Assembly: GCA_025360845.1 (NCBI GenBank)
Contig: JANYBJ010000320.1
Location: 1-42,731 of the forward strand
Direction of reading: 5' to 3'
Source: a bacterium
GTDB taxonomy: Bacteria > Verrucomicrobiota > Kiritimatiellia > RFP12 > UBA1067
DNA length: 42,731 bases
The translations under genes and the position numbers were made by a program. Positions 10,001-18,648 of the stretch are shown piece by piece (within the stretch, counting starts at the first letter, position 1; every line of letters begins with the position of its first letter). The notes under the pieces are model-generated. The model made no database searches. It was not told where the DNA came from and saw only the letters and a program-made list of their open reading frames with translations.

Positions 10001-10074
10001 AAATTCTCCAGTGTCACCGCCTGCCCCCAAACCGCCCACGCGCCCGCCATAAGCCCAAGAAACAAACCCTTCAT
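7060..10074 (-). CDS. GH78-type alpha-L-rhamnosidase, secreted, with an inserted DUF3395-like module
   Basis: Signal MKGLFLGLMAGAWAVWGQA; ENLRCEYRVNPLGIGEREPRLSW; MGIPTDCPQRDERAGWAGDAQ; TIWERWDGW; SFNHYAFGS. Confidence 0.92.
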   Translation of the reverse strand: MKGLFLGLMAGAWAVWGQAVTLENLRCEYRVNPLGIGEREPRLSWTMKDDSGGRGAAQTAYQILVASSPEALAKGDADLWDSGRVRSEKSIQIAYKGRPLVARDRCYWKVRAWDQDERETSWSAGALWSMGLLHVSDWRAEWLRVEEVLPEDAAAKTEPPKLTVISAVYGIPEEKKINTVTDKVREIVAAKGGVLLVQASNELFGDPAIGGGKRLEVVYEIGGKRNTASAPENAFVTAPEQTKDAEAPQVKRIQTPRYLRRDFEVSAKPVRATLYVTALGLYEARLNGQRVGDALLAPEWTAYDKRVQVQAYDVTALVRPGANALGALLGNGWYCGRVQCWPPEICLYGYEPRLKAQLEIEFADGKRQTVATDEAWQATADGPLRFSGIYEGETYDARKEMDGWDAPGFKADVRWQPALIDRAVRAGALAWQRSEPIRVTQELKPVAVTEPKPGVYVFDFGQNMVGWTRLRVQGTAGDTVELFFNEMLNPDGTVYRENLHAGKMGKEQSQTVRYTLRGGGAETYEPHFTYMGFRYAEVSGLKAKPDKALLTGRVFHTSFKQTGTFSCSDPLLTRLAQNIQWSQRGNMMGIPTDCPQRDERAGWAGDAQFFMPTAVYNFDVAAFFSKWLFDMCQDSFVDGKGFADMAPYYGKLGAGNTGWGDAGVVCPYVLYRTYGDTRVIETHYAQMKKHVLTLSSTCTNHIRGAGSYGDWLNVGGGAKGEVCGTAYQSYLAGLMSEMAAAIGKGDDASQFGTMAQEARAAFDKAFFKEDGSILESSQTGYALAFTMGLVPDALREKAAARFKAEVERFKDCVATGFIGTPRLLTGLHAAGLDAEAYRMLLRREYPSWLYPVTLGATTIWERWDGWRPDKGFQDANMNSFNHYAFGSCGQYLFSCVGGISPTEPGYRQFVVAPVIGEGLMWASTSYASMYGEIVSEWKKEAGKYRVKVVVPPNTRADILLPVASAAQVLEGGAPLAQAKGLTLLGEARGSVPLRAVSGTYAFEF

Positions 10075-10130
10075 TTCATCCCCCCCCGTCAAATAAAATC
10101 CCTCGCAAGGAGCCCAGAGCAACGGCAGCC

Positions 10131-11921
10131 TTACGGCGCGGCAGGAATTTGCAGCTCGTGGCCGCGGATCTTGATATGCAGCTCGCGCAACTGTTTCTCG
10201 GAGACATCCGATGGCGCGTTCATCATCAGGTCCTGGGCCTTCTGGTTCATCGGGAATGCGATCACCTCGCGGATGTTGTCCTCGCCCGCGAGCAGCATGA
10301 CCATGCGGTCGACGCCCGGGGCGATGCCGCCGTGCGGCGGCGCGCCGTAGCGGAAGGCGTTCAGCAGGCAGGAGAACTTTTCCTCCACCACTTCGGGGCC
10401 GTACCCGGCGATTTCGAACGCCTTGTACATGATCTCCGGGAGGTGGTTGCGGATCGCGCCGCTGGAGAGTTCGATGCCGTTGCAGACCACATCGTACTGG
10501 AAGGCGAGGATGTCGAGCGGGTGCTTGTTGAGCAGCGCGTCCATGCCGCCCTGAGGCATGGAGAACGGGTTGTGCGAGAAAGCGGTCGCGCCGGTCTCCG
10601 GATCCTTCTCGAACATCGGGAAGTCCACGATCCAGCAGAACTTGAAGACGTTCTTGTCGATCAGCTCCAAGTCACGCCCGAGCTTGACGCGGAGGTCGCC
10701 GCCCATCTTGGCGGCCTTCTCGGCCTCGTCGCAGAGGAAAAAGATCACGTCGCCATCCTTGGCGTTGCCCATCGACGCGAGTGCGGCCAGCTCCTCCGGC
10801 TTCAGGAACTTCTGGATCGGACCCTTGACCGTGTCGCCGTCCCAGATCAGGTAGGCGAGTCCCTTAGAGCCGAGCGTCTTGGCGTGATCGCCCAGCTTGT
10901 CGAAGAAGCTGCGGGGCTTGTCCTTGATGCCTTTGACCGGAATCGCGCGCACCGCGGAGCCGGCCTTGACGGCGGCGGCGAAGGCGTTGAAGCCGGAGTT
11001 CTTGAACACCTCCGAGCAGTCGAACATCTCGATCGGAATGCGCAGGTCGGGCTTGTCGCTGCCGTATTTCAGCATCGACTCGCGGTAGGGGATGCGGATC
11101 CACGGTGTGGCGTCAACCGTCTTTTTCGAGAAAGTCGAGAATGTTTTGGAGATCACGTCCTCGACCACGGCGAAGATGTCCTCCTGCGTCACGTACGACA
11201 TCTCCATGTCGAGCTGATAGAACTCGCCCGGCGAGCGGTCGGCGCGCGCGTCCTCGTCGCGGAAGCAGGGCGCGATCTGGAAGTAGCGGTCGAAGCCGGC
11301 CACCATCAGGAGCTGCTTGAAGAGCTGCGGGGCCTGCGGCAGCGCGTAGAACTTACCGTGGTGTACGCGGCTGGGCACGAGGTAGTCGCGAGCGCCTTCG
11401 GGCGAGCTGCACGTCAGGATCGGCGTCTGATACTCGTTGAAGCCGTGCGCCTCCATCGCCTTGCGAAGGAAGGAGATGATCTTGGAGCGAAACACGATGT
11501 TGTTGTGGATGCGCGCGCGGCGAAGGTCAAGGAAGCGGTATTTCAGGCGCAGGTCCTCGGCTCCGTCCTCGTCGCCCGGCAGGTAGAGCGGGGTCTGCTC
11601 TGAGGCTGCCTCGACAATACACTCGTTGGCGACCAGTTCGACTTCGCCGGTGGGGAGGTCGGGGTTGATCGTGGAGGGCTCGCGCAGGGTGACCTCGCCG
11701 ACGACGGTGATGACGGTCTCCAGCTTCGCCTTGCTCAGGGTTTCAAAAAACGAGCGGCTGGGGTGAACCACGACCTGGGTCATGCCGTAGTGGTCGCGGA
11801 GGTCGATGAAGAGGATGCCGCCGTGGTCGCGGACCCGGAAGATCCAGCCGGAGAGTTTGGCGGTCGCGGCCGCGTCGCTCGCGCGGAGTTGGTTACACGT
11901 GTGAGTGCGGTAAAGATGCAT
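10131..11921 (-). CDS. aspS: Aspartyl-tRNA synthetase
   Basis: Bacterial-type AspRS: RTHTCNQLRASD, FLDLRRARIHNNIVFRSKI, FRDEDARADRSPGEFYQLDMEMS, PHGGIAPGVDRMVMLLAGEDNIREVIAFPMNQKAQDLMMNAPSDV. Confidence 0.97.
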   Translation of the reverse strand: MHLYRTHTCNQLRASDAAATAKLSGWIFRVRDHGGILFIDLRDHYGMTQVVVHPSRSFFETLSKAKLETVITVVGEVTLREPSTINPDLPTGEVELVANECIVEAASEQTPLYLPGDEDGAEDLRLKYRFLDLRRARIHNNIVFRSKIISFLRKAMEAHGFNEYQTPILTCSSPEGARDYLVPSRVHHGKFYALPQAPQLFKQLLMVAGFDRYFQIAPCFRDEDARADRSPGEFYQLDMEMSYVTQEDIFAVVEDVISKTFSTFSKKTVDATPWIRIPYRESMLKYGSDKPDLRIPIEMFDCSEVFKNSGFNAFAAAVKAGSAVRAIPVKGIKDKPRSFFDKLGDHAKTLGSKGLAYLIWDGDTVKGPIQKFLKPEELAALASMGNAKDGDVIFFLCDEAEKAAKMGGDLRVKLGRDLELIDKNVFKFCWIVDFPMFEKDPETGATAFSHNPFSMPQGGMDALLNKHPLDILAFQYDVVCNGIELSSGAIRNHLPEIMYKAFEIAGYGPEVVEEKFSCLLNAFRYGAPPHGGIAPGVDRMVMLLAGEDNIREVIAFPMNQKAQDLMMNAPSDVSEKQLRELHIKIRGHELQIPAAP

Positions 11922-12003
11922 GGGTTATTCCTTAAAATGAGCCCAAAGTTTAACAGAAAACAGAGGGAGGCGTCACGGCGGAATTTCGCTTTGCTGAAGC
12001 CGG

Positions 12004-15000
12004 CTACCGCAATTTGATCAGGGTGGCTGACTTGTCGTGCAGGACGGTCAGCATGCCGGTTCCGGAGAAGTGCGCGTCGTCCTTGGTTGTCGCGGCGCTG
12101 CCGGTTGATCCATAGGTGCCGACGCGCTGCAGCTTGCCATGTAGCCACAGCCAGCCCACAGTCTCGTTCACGCCGCCGGCCAGATCCACCTTGGCCGTGC
12201 CGCCGTCCGCAACGGTGAGCGTCGCGGCGTCGGCGATAGCGGACGACGTCTGGAGCGAAAGGGTGCCTGTGGCCGCAACCGTGACGTTGGTGCTGTTGCC
12301 GAGCGTGCCGGCGCCGCTCACCGCCAGCACGCCGCCGCTCACCGTGAAGTTGCCGACGGTGCTGCTGGCGCCGGTGAGCGTCAGGCTGCCGCCGCCGGTT
12401 TTGACGAGGCTGAGCGCGCCGGTCAAAGCTCCCGGATAGGACAGGGTGTCGCTCTGGTTGACCGTCAGCGTGGCGGGCGTGGGGCTAGTGATGATGAGCA
12501 CGCCGGGCGCGGGCTCAAATTTCTCGATGCCGGTTACGGTCTGGTCGAAGCCGTTCAAGTCGACGGTGCCGTTGGGACCCCAGGAGATGCCGCCGATCTT
12601 GAGCCGGGTGGTCGGCGGCAAAGCGTTGGCGACATCCGTCCGCAAGGTGCCGTTCGCGACCATCGTGTCGCCCCATGAGTTCCCCGCTACCCCAATGACC
12701 GTCAGGCCGGAGGTGTCGGTCCAGAAAGTCCCCGACCCGAGATTGAGGGGCAGGTTGGAGAAGGCGATCGTGCCCGCGGCGTTGATCACGAAGAAGGGGT
12801 TCGAAGCCGTGACGCCGCCCGTGATGTTGAGGCGGGTGCCTTCTGAGGCATAGAAACGGGCGCTCGACGTGGTGATCGGCCCGCTGATCGTGTTGGTTCC
12901 GCCCCAGTTGCAGATACATGAGCCGTTGACCGACCCGCCGACGATGGTGATCGGCTCTGTCAGGGTGAGCCCGCCGACGAGGCCGATCCAGGCGCTGCTG
13001 CCGGAGGGTGTGACCGTGTTGATGACGGTGCCTCCGGCTGTGGAACCCAGGGCTGAAGAACTGAACAGGAGAATGCCGCCGTTCTCGATGGTTGTGACGC
13101 CGTCGTAGGTGTTATTGCCAGCGAGTTGGAGTGTGCCGTTGCCGGTCTTGGTGATCCCCATGGGGAAGTCGCCATCGCTGATGGCACCAGTAAAGTCCAA
13201 GCGGGTGTCTGCCCCCGGAGCGTTGCTGACGTCCCACGTCTGAGGCTCGTCAAGTGTCACCTGTTCGGCCACCCTGTAGAGACGGTAGCCGGACGACGGA
13301 GAGGCGGCGGCGATGCCGCCCAGCCCGAGGGTCAGCGCGCCGCCGCCGTTTGCGAGGATGAAGTCGCCGCGGTTGAAGGTGATGCCGTACAGGCTCGCCT
13401 GCGTGTTCACCGTCGCCGAGCTGCCGCCCGTACCGAAGGTGGCGTAGGCGGTGCCGTCGAGCGCCGGCGTCGCGTCGCCGACCCAGTTTTCCGGGGTGCT
13501 CAAGAGGGTGTCTGCGCCGCCCGCGTCCCAGGTGGCTTGGACGGGCGTGATCGGCGGATTACTCAACACGCGAATCTTCCCGCTGCCGCCGAAGTGGCTG
13601 TCGTCGAGCGTGCCGGCACCGCTGCCCGTGGCGCCGTAGGTGCCCCTCCGCTGCGGGACGCCGCCCAGAATCAGCGAGCCCACCGTCTCCGTGAGGCTCG
13701 AGTCGATCAACACCTTCGCGCCGCCGTCCTCGATGGAGAGGCTGGCGTTGTCCGCGATCGCCGTTCCGGTCTGCAGCTCCAACACGCCGCCTGCCACCAG
13801 AAGGTTCGTGCTGTTGCCGAGACTGGCCGTGGCGGCCACCACCAGGGTTCCGTTGCTCACAATGAAGTCGCCGGTCGTCGTGGTGCCCGCGCTCTCCAGG
13901 GTTAATTTTCCCGTCCCTGTTTTGCACAGGCCTGCTGCTCCGGTAAACGAACCGTCGAAGCTTTGGGTGCTGCCTTGATTGACTGTCAGGAGGGCGGGCG
14001 TCGCACTGGTAATGACGCGCGTGCCCGTGTTCGGCGACCCCCACGTCAGCAGTTCGCTGGCGGTCTGGCCGCACCCGTTCAAATCCACCGTCCCATTCTG
14101 GGAGTAGCCGACGCCCACAATCAGACTGGCTGCGGGTGGGAGAGCGTTCGGGACATCCAACCGTAAGGTTCCTCCCGCGACCAACGTAGAGCCCCAGATA
14201 TTCCCGGAAACGCCCACGACCGTGAGTCCGCCTGCATCCGTCCAGAAAATCTTCGCACCCAGGCTGAGGGGCATCGTGTTGAACACCACGGCGGCTGAGG
14301 AATTGATGACGAAAAGCCCGCCGCTGTCGCTCTGTGTGACGCCGCCGGAAATGACCAGCGTTCCGCCTTGGATCTGGAACCGGACCTGATTGTAGCAGGT
14401 GATCGGTCCGCTCAGGGTGTTGTCGCCCCAGCTCGCCAAGGTGCCCCCGTTATTCAGTTCGCCGTCCAGCACCAGGGGTTCTGCCAGAGTGATGTTATTG
14501 CCGAGGTAGATGTAACCGCCCAACGTGCCCATGACGGTCGTGTTGCCGGCGGTGCTGCCAAGGGCGTTGGAGTGGAGGACCACGACTGTCCCGTTACTCA
14601 CGGTGACGTCTCCTGCAAAGGTGCTGTCACCCCGAAGCCACAGGTTCTTGCCGCCTGCCTTGACCAGGCCTCCAGCGCCGCTCAGGGTTCCGTTTAAAGT
14701 GATGTCTCCTGCGGCGGCGTTGACGGTCCGCGTGCCATTGAGAATCATGGGCAGGTTGACGGTCTGGTTGTCGTTGTCGCTGTTCACCAGGTCGCCGCCC
14801 AAGGTGAGCCGGTTGCCCGAGAGGGTGAACGCGCCCGCGCCGCTGTTGAAGGTGATGCCGGAGAACGAAATGCCGTCGGCCAGATCATTGGAGTTCTCCA
14901 GCTTCTGCGCTCCGCCGAAAAAGAGCGCGTCGCTCTCGGCGGGTGCTGAGGCGTCCCCGTCCCAGTTGTAGACCGTGCTCCAGTTGGCGTCGCTGCCTCC

Positions 15001-15081
15001 GCCGTCCCAGATGCGGTCTGCGGCGCTCACGGTGAGAGTGATAGCCGTCAATGCCAACGTCAACGTTACCTGATTGATCAT
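12004..15081 (-). CDS. Secreted autotransporter-associated beta-strand repeat protein (about 1025 aa) built of two roughly 500-aa copies
   Basis: MINQVTLTLALTAITLTVSA signal; GGLVKAGGKNLWLRGDSTFAGDVTVSNGTVVV, GNGTLQLAGNNTYDGVTTIENGGILLFSSSALGS. Confidence 0.88.
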   Translation of the reverse strand: MINQVTLTLALTAITLTVSAADRIWDGGGSDANWSTVYNWDGDASAPAESDALFFGGAQKLENSNDLADGISFSGITFNSGAGAFTLSGNRLTLGGDLVNSDNDNQTVNLPMILNGTRTVNAAAGDITLNGTLSGAGGLVKAGGKNLWLRGDSTFAGDVTVSNGTVVVLHSNALGSTAGNTTVMGTLGGYIYLGNNITLAEPLVLDGELNNGGTLASWGDNTLSGPITCYNQVRFQIQGGTLVISGGVTQSDSGGLFVINSSAAVVFNTMPLSLGAKIFWTDAGGLTVVGVSGNIWGSTLVAGGTLRLDVPNALPPAASLIVGVGYSQNGTVDLNGCGQTASELLTWGSPNTGTRVITSATPALLTVNQGSTQSFDGSFTGAAGLCKTGTGKLTLESAGTTTTGDFIVSNGTLVVAATASLGNSTNLLVAGGVLELQTGTAIADNASLSIEDGGAKVLIDSSLTETVGSLILGGVPQRRGTYGATGSGAGTLDDSHFGGSGKIRVLSNPPITPVQATWDAGGADTLLSTPENWVGDATPALDGTAYATFGTGGSSATVNTQASLYGITFNRGDFILANGGGALTLGLGGIAAASPSSGYRLYRVAEQVTLDEPQTWDVSNAPGADTRLDFTGAISDGDFPMGITKTGNGTLQLAGNNTYDGVTTIENGGILLFSSSALGSTAGGTVINTVTPSGSSAWIGLVGGLTLTEPITIVGGSVNGSCICNWGGTNTISGPITTSSARFYASEGTRLNITGGVTASNPFFVINAAGTIAFSNLPLNLGSGTFWTDTSGLTVIGVAGNSWGDTMVANGTLRTDVANALPPTTRLKIGGISWGPNGTVDLNGFDQTVTGIEKFEPAPGVLIITSPTPATLTVNQSDTLSYPGALTGALSLVKTGGGSLTLTGASSTVGNFTVSGGVLAVSGAGTLGNSTNVTVAATGTLSLQTSSAIADAATLTVADGGTAKVDLAGGVNETVGWLWLHGKLQRVGTYGSTGSAATTKDDAHFSGTGMLTVLHDKSATLIKLR

Positions 15082-15303
15082 GGTTGATATCCTTCCACTA
15101 GCATCCCATAGGCTTGACCGGTGACACACCGGTTCCGATGAATGGCACCTATTATGCGGGGGGGGTGAAAAGAGTCAATCCAGAACTCCCCCACAAATTT
15201 CTTTCATCAAGTGTAATACAAAGGGACAGGTATTTAGTAGTAAATTGTCGTTGCTGTCGTTCGGGTGCGGTGATATGATGGTGGGCATCTGGATTGGGAC
15301 GGG

Positions 15304-16347
15304 ATGATTAGGAAGGGGGGCGGCATGAGGCGCGCGCGGGTGAAAGCTGAGGGAGTCGGGTGTTACCATGTGGTGAGCCGGATCGTGGATCGCACCTTCC
15401 GGCTGGACGACAGGGAGAAAGAGGTCTTCCGGGGCACGATGCGTCGCGCGGCGGCGTTCTGCGGCGTGCGGGTGCTCACCTACGCGGTCATGGCGAACCA
15501 CTTCCACCTGCTGGTCGAGGTGCCCGAGCCGACCGGGGTGGATGAGTCCGAGCTTGTGCGGCGGATGACGATTCTCTACGGCAAGGCCCATGTGGCCAAT
15601 GCCCTTCGGCAGTGGGCCGAGTGGCGGCGGACGGGCGCGGGGCATCTCGTCGAAGAGCAGCAGGGCAGGCTGCGGGCGCGGATGTTCGATCTCAGCGCGT
15701 TCGTGAAGACCGTCAAGCAGCGCTACAGCATGTCCTACAACGGACGCTACGGCCGCAGGGGGACGCTCTGGGAAGACCGCTTCAAGAGTGTTCTGGTTGA
15801 AAACGCGGAGAGCGCGAAGGCGGCGGTCGCGGCGTACATCGACCTCAACCCCGTGCGTGCGAAGATCGTCGCGGACCCCAAGGACTACCGCTGGAGCGGC
15901 TACGGCGAGGCGTGCGCGGGCGGCAAGCTCGCGCGGGATGGTCTGACCGCGGTGCATGCCTCGCGCCACCTCGAGCAGCAAGGCGACTGGCGGCACGCGG
16001 CCCGGCGCTACCGCGTGCTGCTCTACACCGCCGGCGAGGAGAAGCGCGAGGCGTTCAGCGAAAGGGTCAAGCGGTCGGGCCTCGCGACGGCCGAGGTCGA
16101 CCGCGTGATCGGGGTCGGCGGGAAACTGACGCTCCAGCAGGCGCTGCGCTGCCGGGTCAGGTACTTCACAGACGGCATGGTCTTGGGCAGCCAGGCCTTC
16201 GTGGACGGGGTGTTCGAGAGCAACCGGCGCTTTTTCGGCCCGAAACGCAAAGACGGCGCGCGCAAGATGCGCCTGGCAGACTGGGGCGGTCTGCGCGTGG
16301 CACGCGCGTTGCGCGTCGCGCCCGTGCAGGTCCCGATGACGACATGA
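15304..16347 (+). mobile_element. RAYT / Y1 (IS200-like, REP-associated) transposase (start may be 15325)
   Basis: GCYHVVSRIVDRTF, MANHFHLLVEVPEP (HUH motif), RYSMSYNGRYGRRGTLWEDRFKSVLVE, AYIDLNPVRAKIV. Confidence 0.9.
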
Positions 16348-16387
16348 GAGCGTACAAAGAGCCAACTTATGAACGCATTTCAAACGA

Positions 16388-16431
16388 CAACGCTCAACGC
16401 CGAAGTTGTTACACTTAGGCGTTGAGTGTTG
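16388..16431. repeat. Inverted repeat CAACGCTCAACGCC-N16-GGCGTTGAGTGTTG downstream of the transposase
   Basis: 13/14 complementary arms at 16388-16401 and 16418-16431. Confidence 0.85.
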
Positions 16432-16452
16432 AAAGTTGAGCGTTCTCTCGGG

Positions 16453-17529
16453 CTAGCCGTTACGAGTCTCAAAGGTCTTCATGAAGTCGACCAGCTCCTG
16501 GACGCCGGCGACCGGGAAGGCGTTGTAGATCGAGGCGCGGATGCCTCCCACGGAGCGGTGGCCCTTGAGCTGCTTCATGCCGGCTTCGGAAGCCTGCTTG
16601 ATGAAGAGCGTCTCGAGTTCCTCGGTGGGCAGGCGGAAGGTGACGTTCATGTCCGAGCGGAACTCCGGCTTGGCGGTGCCGCGGTAGAAGCTGGAGGCGT
16701 CGACGGCGTCATAGATGAGCTGCGCCTTGTCGCGGTTGATCTTGAACATGTTCTGCACGCCGGTCTTCTTGAGCCAACGGGTCGTGAGGCAGAGCATGTA
16801 GATGCTGAAACAGGGCGGCGTGTTGTAGAGCGAGTTCTCGTCGATGTGCGTCTGATACCGCAGCATGGTGGGCAGGGAGATGCTGCCTTTGGCGGCGAAG
16901 TCCTTGCGGATGGCGATGAGCGCGACGCCCGACGGGCCGAGGTTCTTCTGCGCGCCGGCGTAGATCATCGCGAACTTGGTGTAGTCCAGCGGGCGCGAAA
17001 GGATGTCCGAGGACATGTCGGCGATGAGCGGAGAACCGGTCTCCGGCATCACTTTCAACTGCGCGCCGGAGATGGTCTCGTTGGTGGTGATGTGGCTGTA
17101 GGCCGCGCCGGGGGTCCACTTCATTTCGCCCGCGTCAGGCATGCGTGTGGGGATGTCCTTCTGGCAGTCGGCCGCGATGTTGACGTTGCCGAGGAGGCGC
17201 GCCTGTTTGACGGCGGCCGAGCCCCAGGAGCCGGCGTTCACGTAATCGGCGGTCTGGCCTTCGCCCAGAAAGTTCATCGGGATCATCGCGAACTGGAGGC
17301 TTGCGCCGCCTTGGAGGAAAAGGACCGAGTAATCGTTGTTGAGCCCCATCAGCTCTTTGACGTTGGCGATGGCTTCATTGTGGAGGGCGTCGTACTCCTT
17401 GCCGCGGTGCGACATTTCCATGACCGACATGCCGGAGCCTTTATAATCAACCAGATCGGCTTGGGCTTCCTGTAGGGCTTCCAAAGGCAGGACCGCGGGC
17501 CCCGCGCTGAAATTGTAGACTCGTGCCAT
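16453..17529 (-). CDS. serC: Phosphoserine aminotransferase
   Basis: MARVYNFSAGPAVLPLEALQEAQADL, GMSVMEMSHRGKEY, YAGAQKNLGPSGVAL, HRSVGGIRASIYNAFP. Confidence 0.96.
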   Translation of the reverse strand: MARVYNFSAGPAVLPLEALQEAQADLVDYKGSGMSVMEMSHRGKEYDALHNEAIANVKELMGLNNDYSVLFLQGGASLQFAMIPMNFLGEGQTADYVNAGSWGSAAVKQARLLGNVNIAADCQKDIPTRMPDAGEMKWTPGAAYSHITTNETISGAQLKVMPETGSPLIADMSSDILSRPLDYTKFAMIYAGAQKNLGPSGVALIAIRKDFAAKGSISLPTMLRYQTHIDENSLYNTPPCFSIYMLCLTTRWLKKTGVQNMFKINRDKAQLIYDAVDASSFYRGTAKPEFRSDMNVTFRLPTEELETLFIKQASEAGMKQLKGHRSVGGIRASIYNAFPVAGVQELVDFMKTFETRNG

Positions 17530-17782
17530 AGTTGTGCTCCTTAGTGTTTAGCCGTCGGTTGGCTCACTTCAAACGCCTTCGGCTATGAATGAGTTATAAT
17601 AATGCCCGTGAGACCGGGCGTTGTCAATGCGGGATCACCGTTTTTTGAGCAGGGGCGAAGGTCGACTTTCGGGGTCTGCCGGACCTCGGGAAAAATGTTG
17701 TCGGGCACGGGTTGACCATTCCCGGCCGGTGTGATAATCTAACTCACTATTTTTTAATTGAAACCAGTAGGAGAAGACCAAC

Positions 17783-17920
17783 ATGAAGATGATGTATCAA
17801 CCTTCGAAAATCAAGCGGGTCCGCAAGCTGGGCTTCCGCGCCCGTATGGCCACGAAGGGCGGACGCGCGTTGCTCAATGCCCGTCGCCGCAAGGGACGCC
17901 TCAGTTTGACTGCGGTGTAA
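17783..17920 (+). CDS. rpmH: 50S ribosomal protein L34 (45 aa; missing from the ORF track because of length)
   Basis: [45 protein letters not shown]. Confidence 0.95.
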   Translation: MKMMYQPSKIKRVRKLGFRARMATKGGRALLNARRRKGRLSLTAV

Positions 17921-17925
17921 CGGTG

Positions 17926-18345
17926 ATGCCCGAGGGCGTCATGAACGGTCCAGAACAGAACAGGGATGACGGTGCGCCGCTGCCCGGACCCTTCCGGCTC
18001 GATTCATCAAAATACAAATGTGTTTTTGCTGAAAAGAGATCGTTCTACGGTCGTTCATTGGTGATTTGGGTAACAGGTACGTCGGACGCCGGCCGCAGGG
18101 CCGGCGTTGTCGTTTCCAAGAGGACCTTTCGCCGTGCGGTGGATCGCAACCGCGCCAAGCGCCTGATGCGAGAGGCGTTCCGTCTGAGCCGGCACAACCT
18201 GATGCCGCAGGTGGACATGATCCTGATCGCACGTGCCGGTATCGCGGGCAAGCGGTGTCAAGAGGTGATGTCGGATTTCGAGCAGGTCTGCCGCCGGGCC
18301 AAGGTGTGGCAAGCCTCCTCGCAAACAGGGGACACGCATGTGTGA
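17926..18345 (+). CDS. rnpA: Ribonuclease P protein component
   Basis: RAGVVVSKRTFRRAVDRNRAKRLMREAFRLSRHNLMPQVDMILIARAG; immediately after rpmH. Confidence 0.93.
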   Translation: MPEGVMNGPEQNRDDGAPLPGPFRLDSSKYKCVFAEKRSFYGRSLVIWVTGTSDAGRRAGVVVSKRTFRRAVDRNRAKRLMREAFRLSRHNLMPQVDMILIARAGIAGKRCQEVMSDFEQVCRRAKVWQASSQTGDTHV

Positions 18346-18356
18346 CGGAGGCGCCG

Positions 18357-18611
18357 ATGAAGAGACTCCTGTCCGTCGTCAGCCGGGCTGTGGGCGGCCT
18401 GCTTATTCTGCTGGTACGGGCGTATCAGGTGACGCTCTCGCCGCACATCGGAAGCTGTTGCCGGTTCGAGCCCACCTGTTCGGCGTATTGCATCGAGGCT
18501 TTGCGCATGCATGGGGTTGTCAAAGGCTGTTGGCTGGCGTTGCGGAGGCTCCTGCGTTGCCGTCCGTTCGGACCGTCGGGATACGACCCGGTTCCGCCAA
18601 GACAGAAGTAG
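18357..18611 (+). CDS. yidD: Membrane protein insertion efficiency factor YidD (84 aa)
   Basis: VRAYQVTLSPHIGSCCRFEPTCSAYCIEALRMHGVVKGCWLALRRLLRCRPFGPSGYDPVP. Confidence 0.95.
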   Translation: MKRLLSVVSRAVGGLLILLVRAYQVTLSPHIGSCCRFEPTCSAYCIEALRMHGVVKGCWLALRRLLRCRPFGPSGYDPVPPRQK

Positions 18612-18648
18612 GGGCAGACCTCGGCGTCTGCCCGTGTTAAAGGTTTTT

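Noticed and set aside
10149-11603. 484-aa plus-strand ORF
   Set aside because: Antisense to aspS; shadow frame.
17700-17782. oriC / DnaA boxes near rpmH
   Set aside because: I found no TTATCCACA-type cluster and no dnaA or dnaN in the window.
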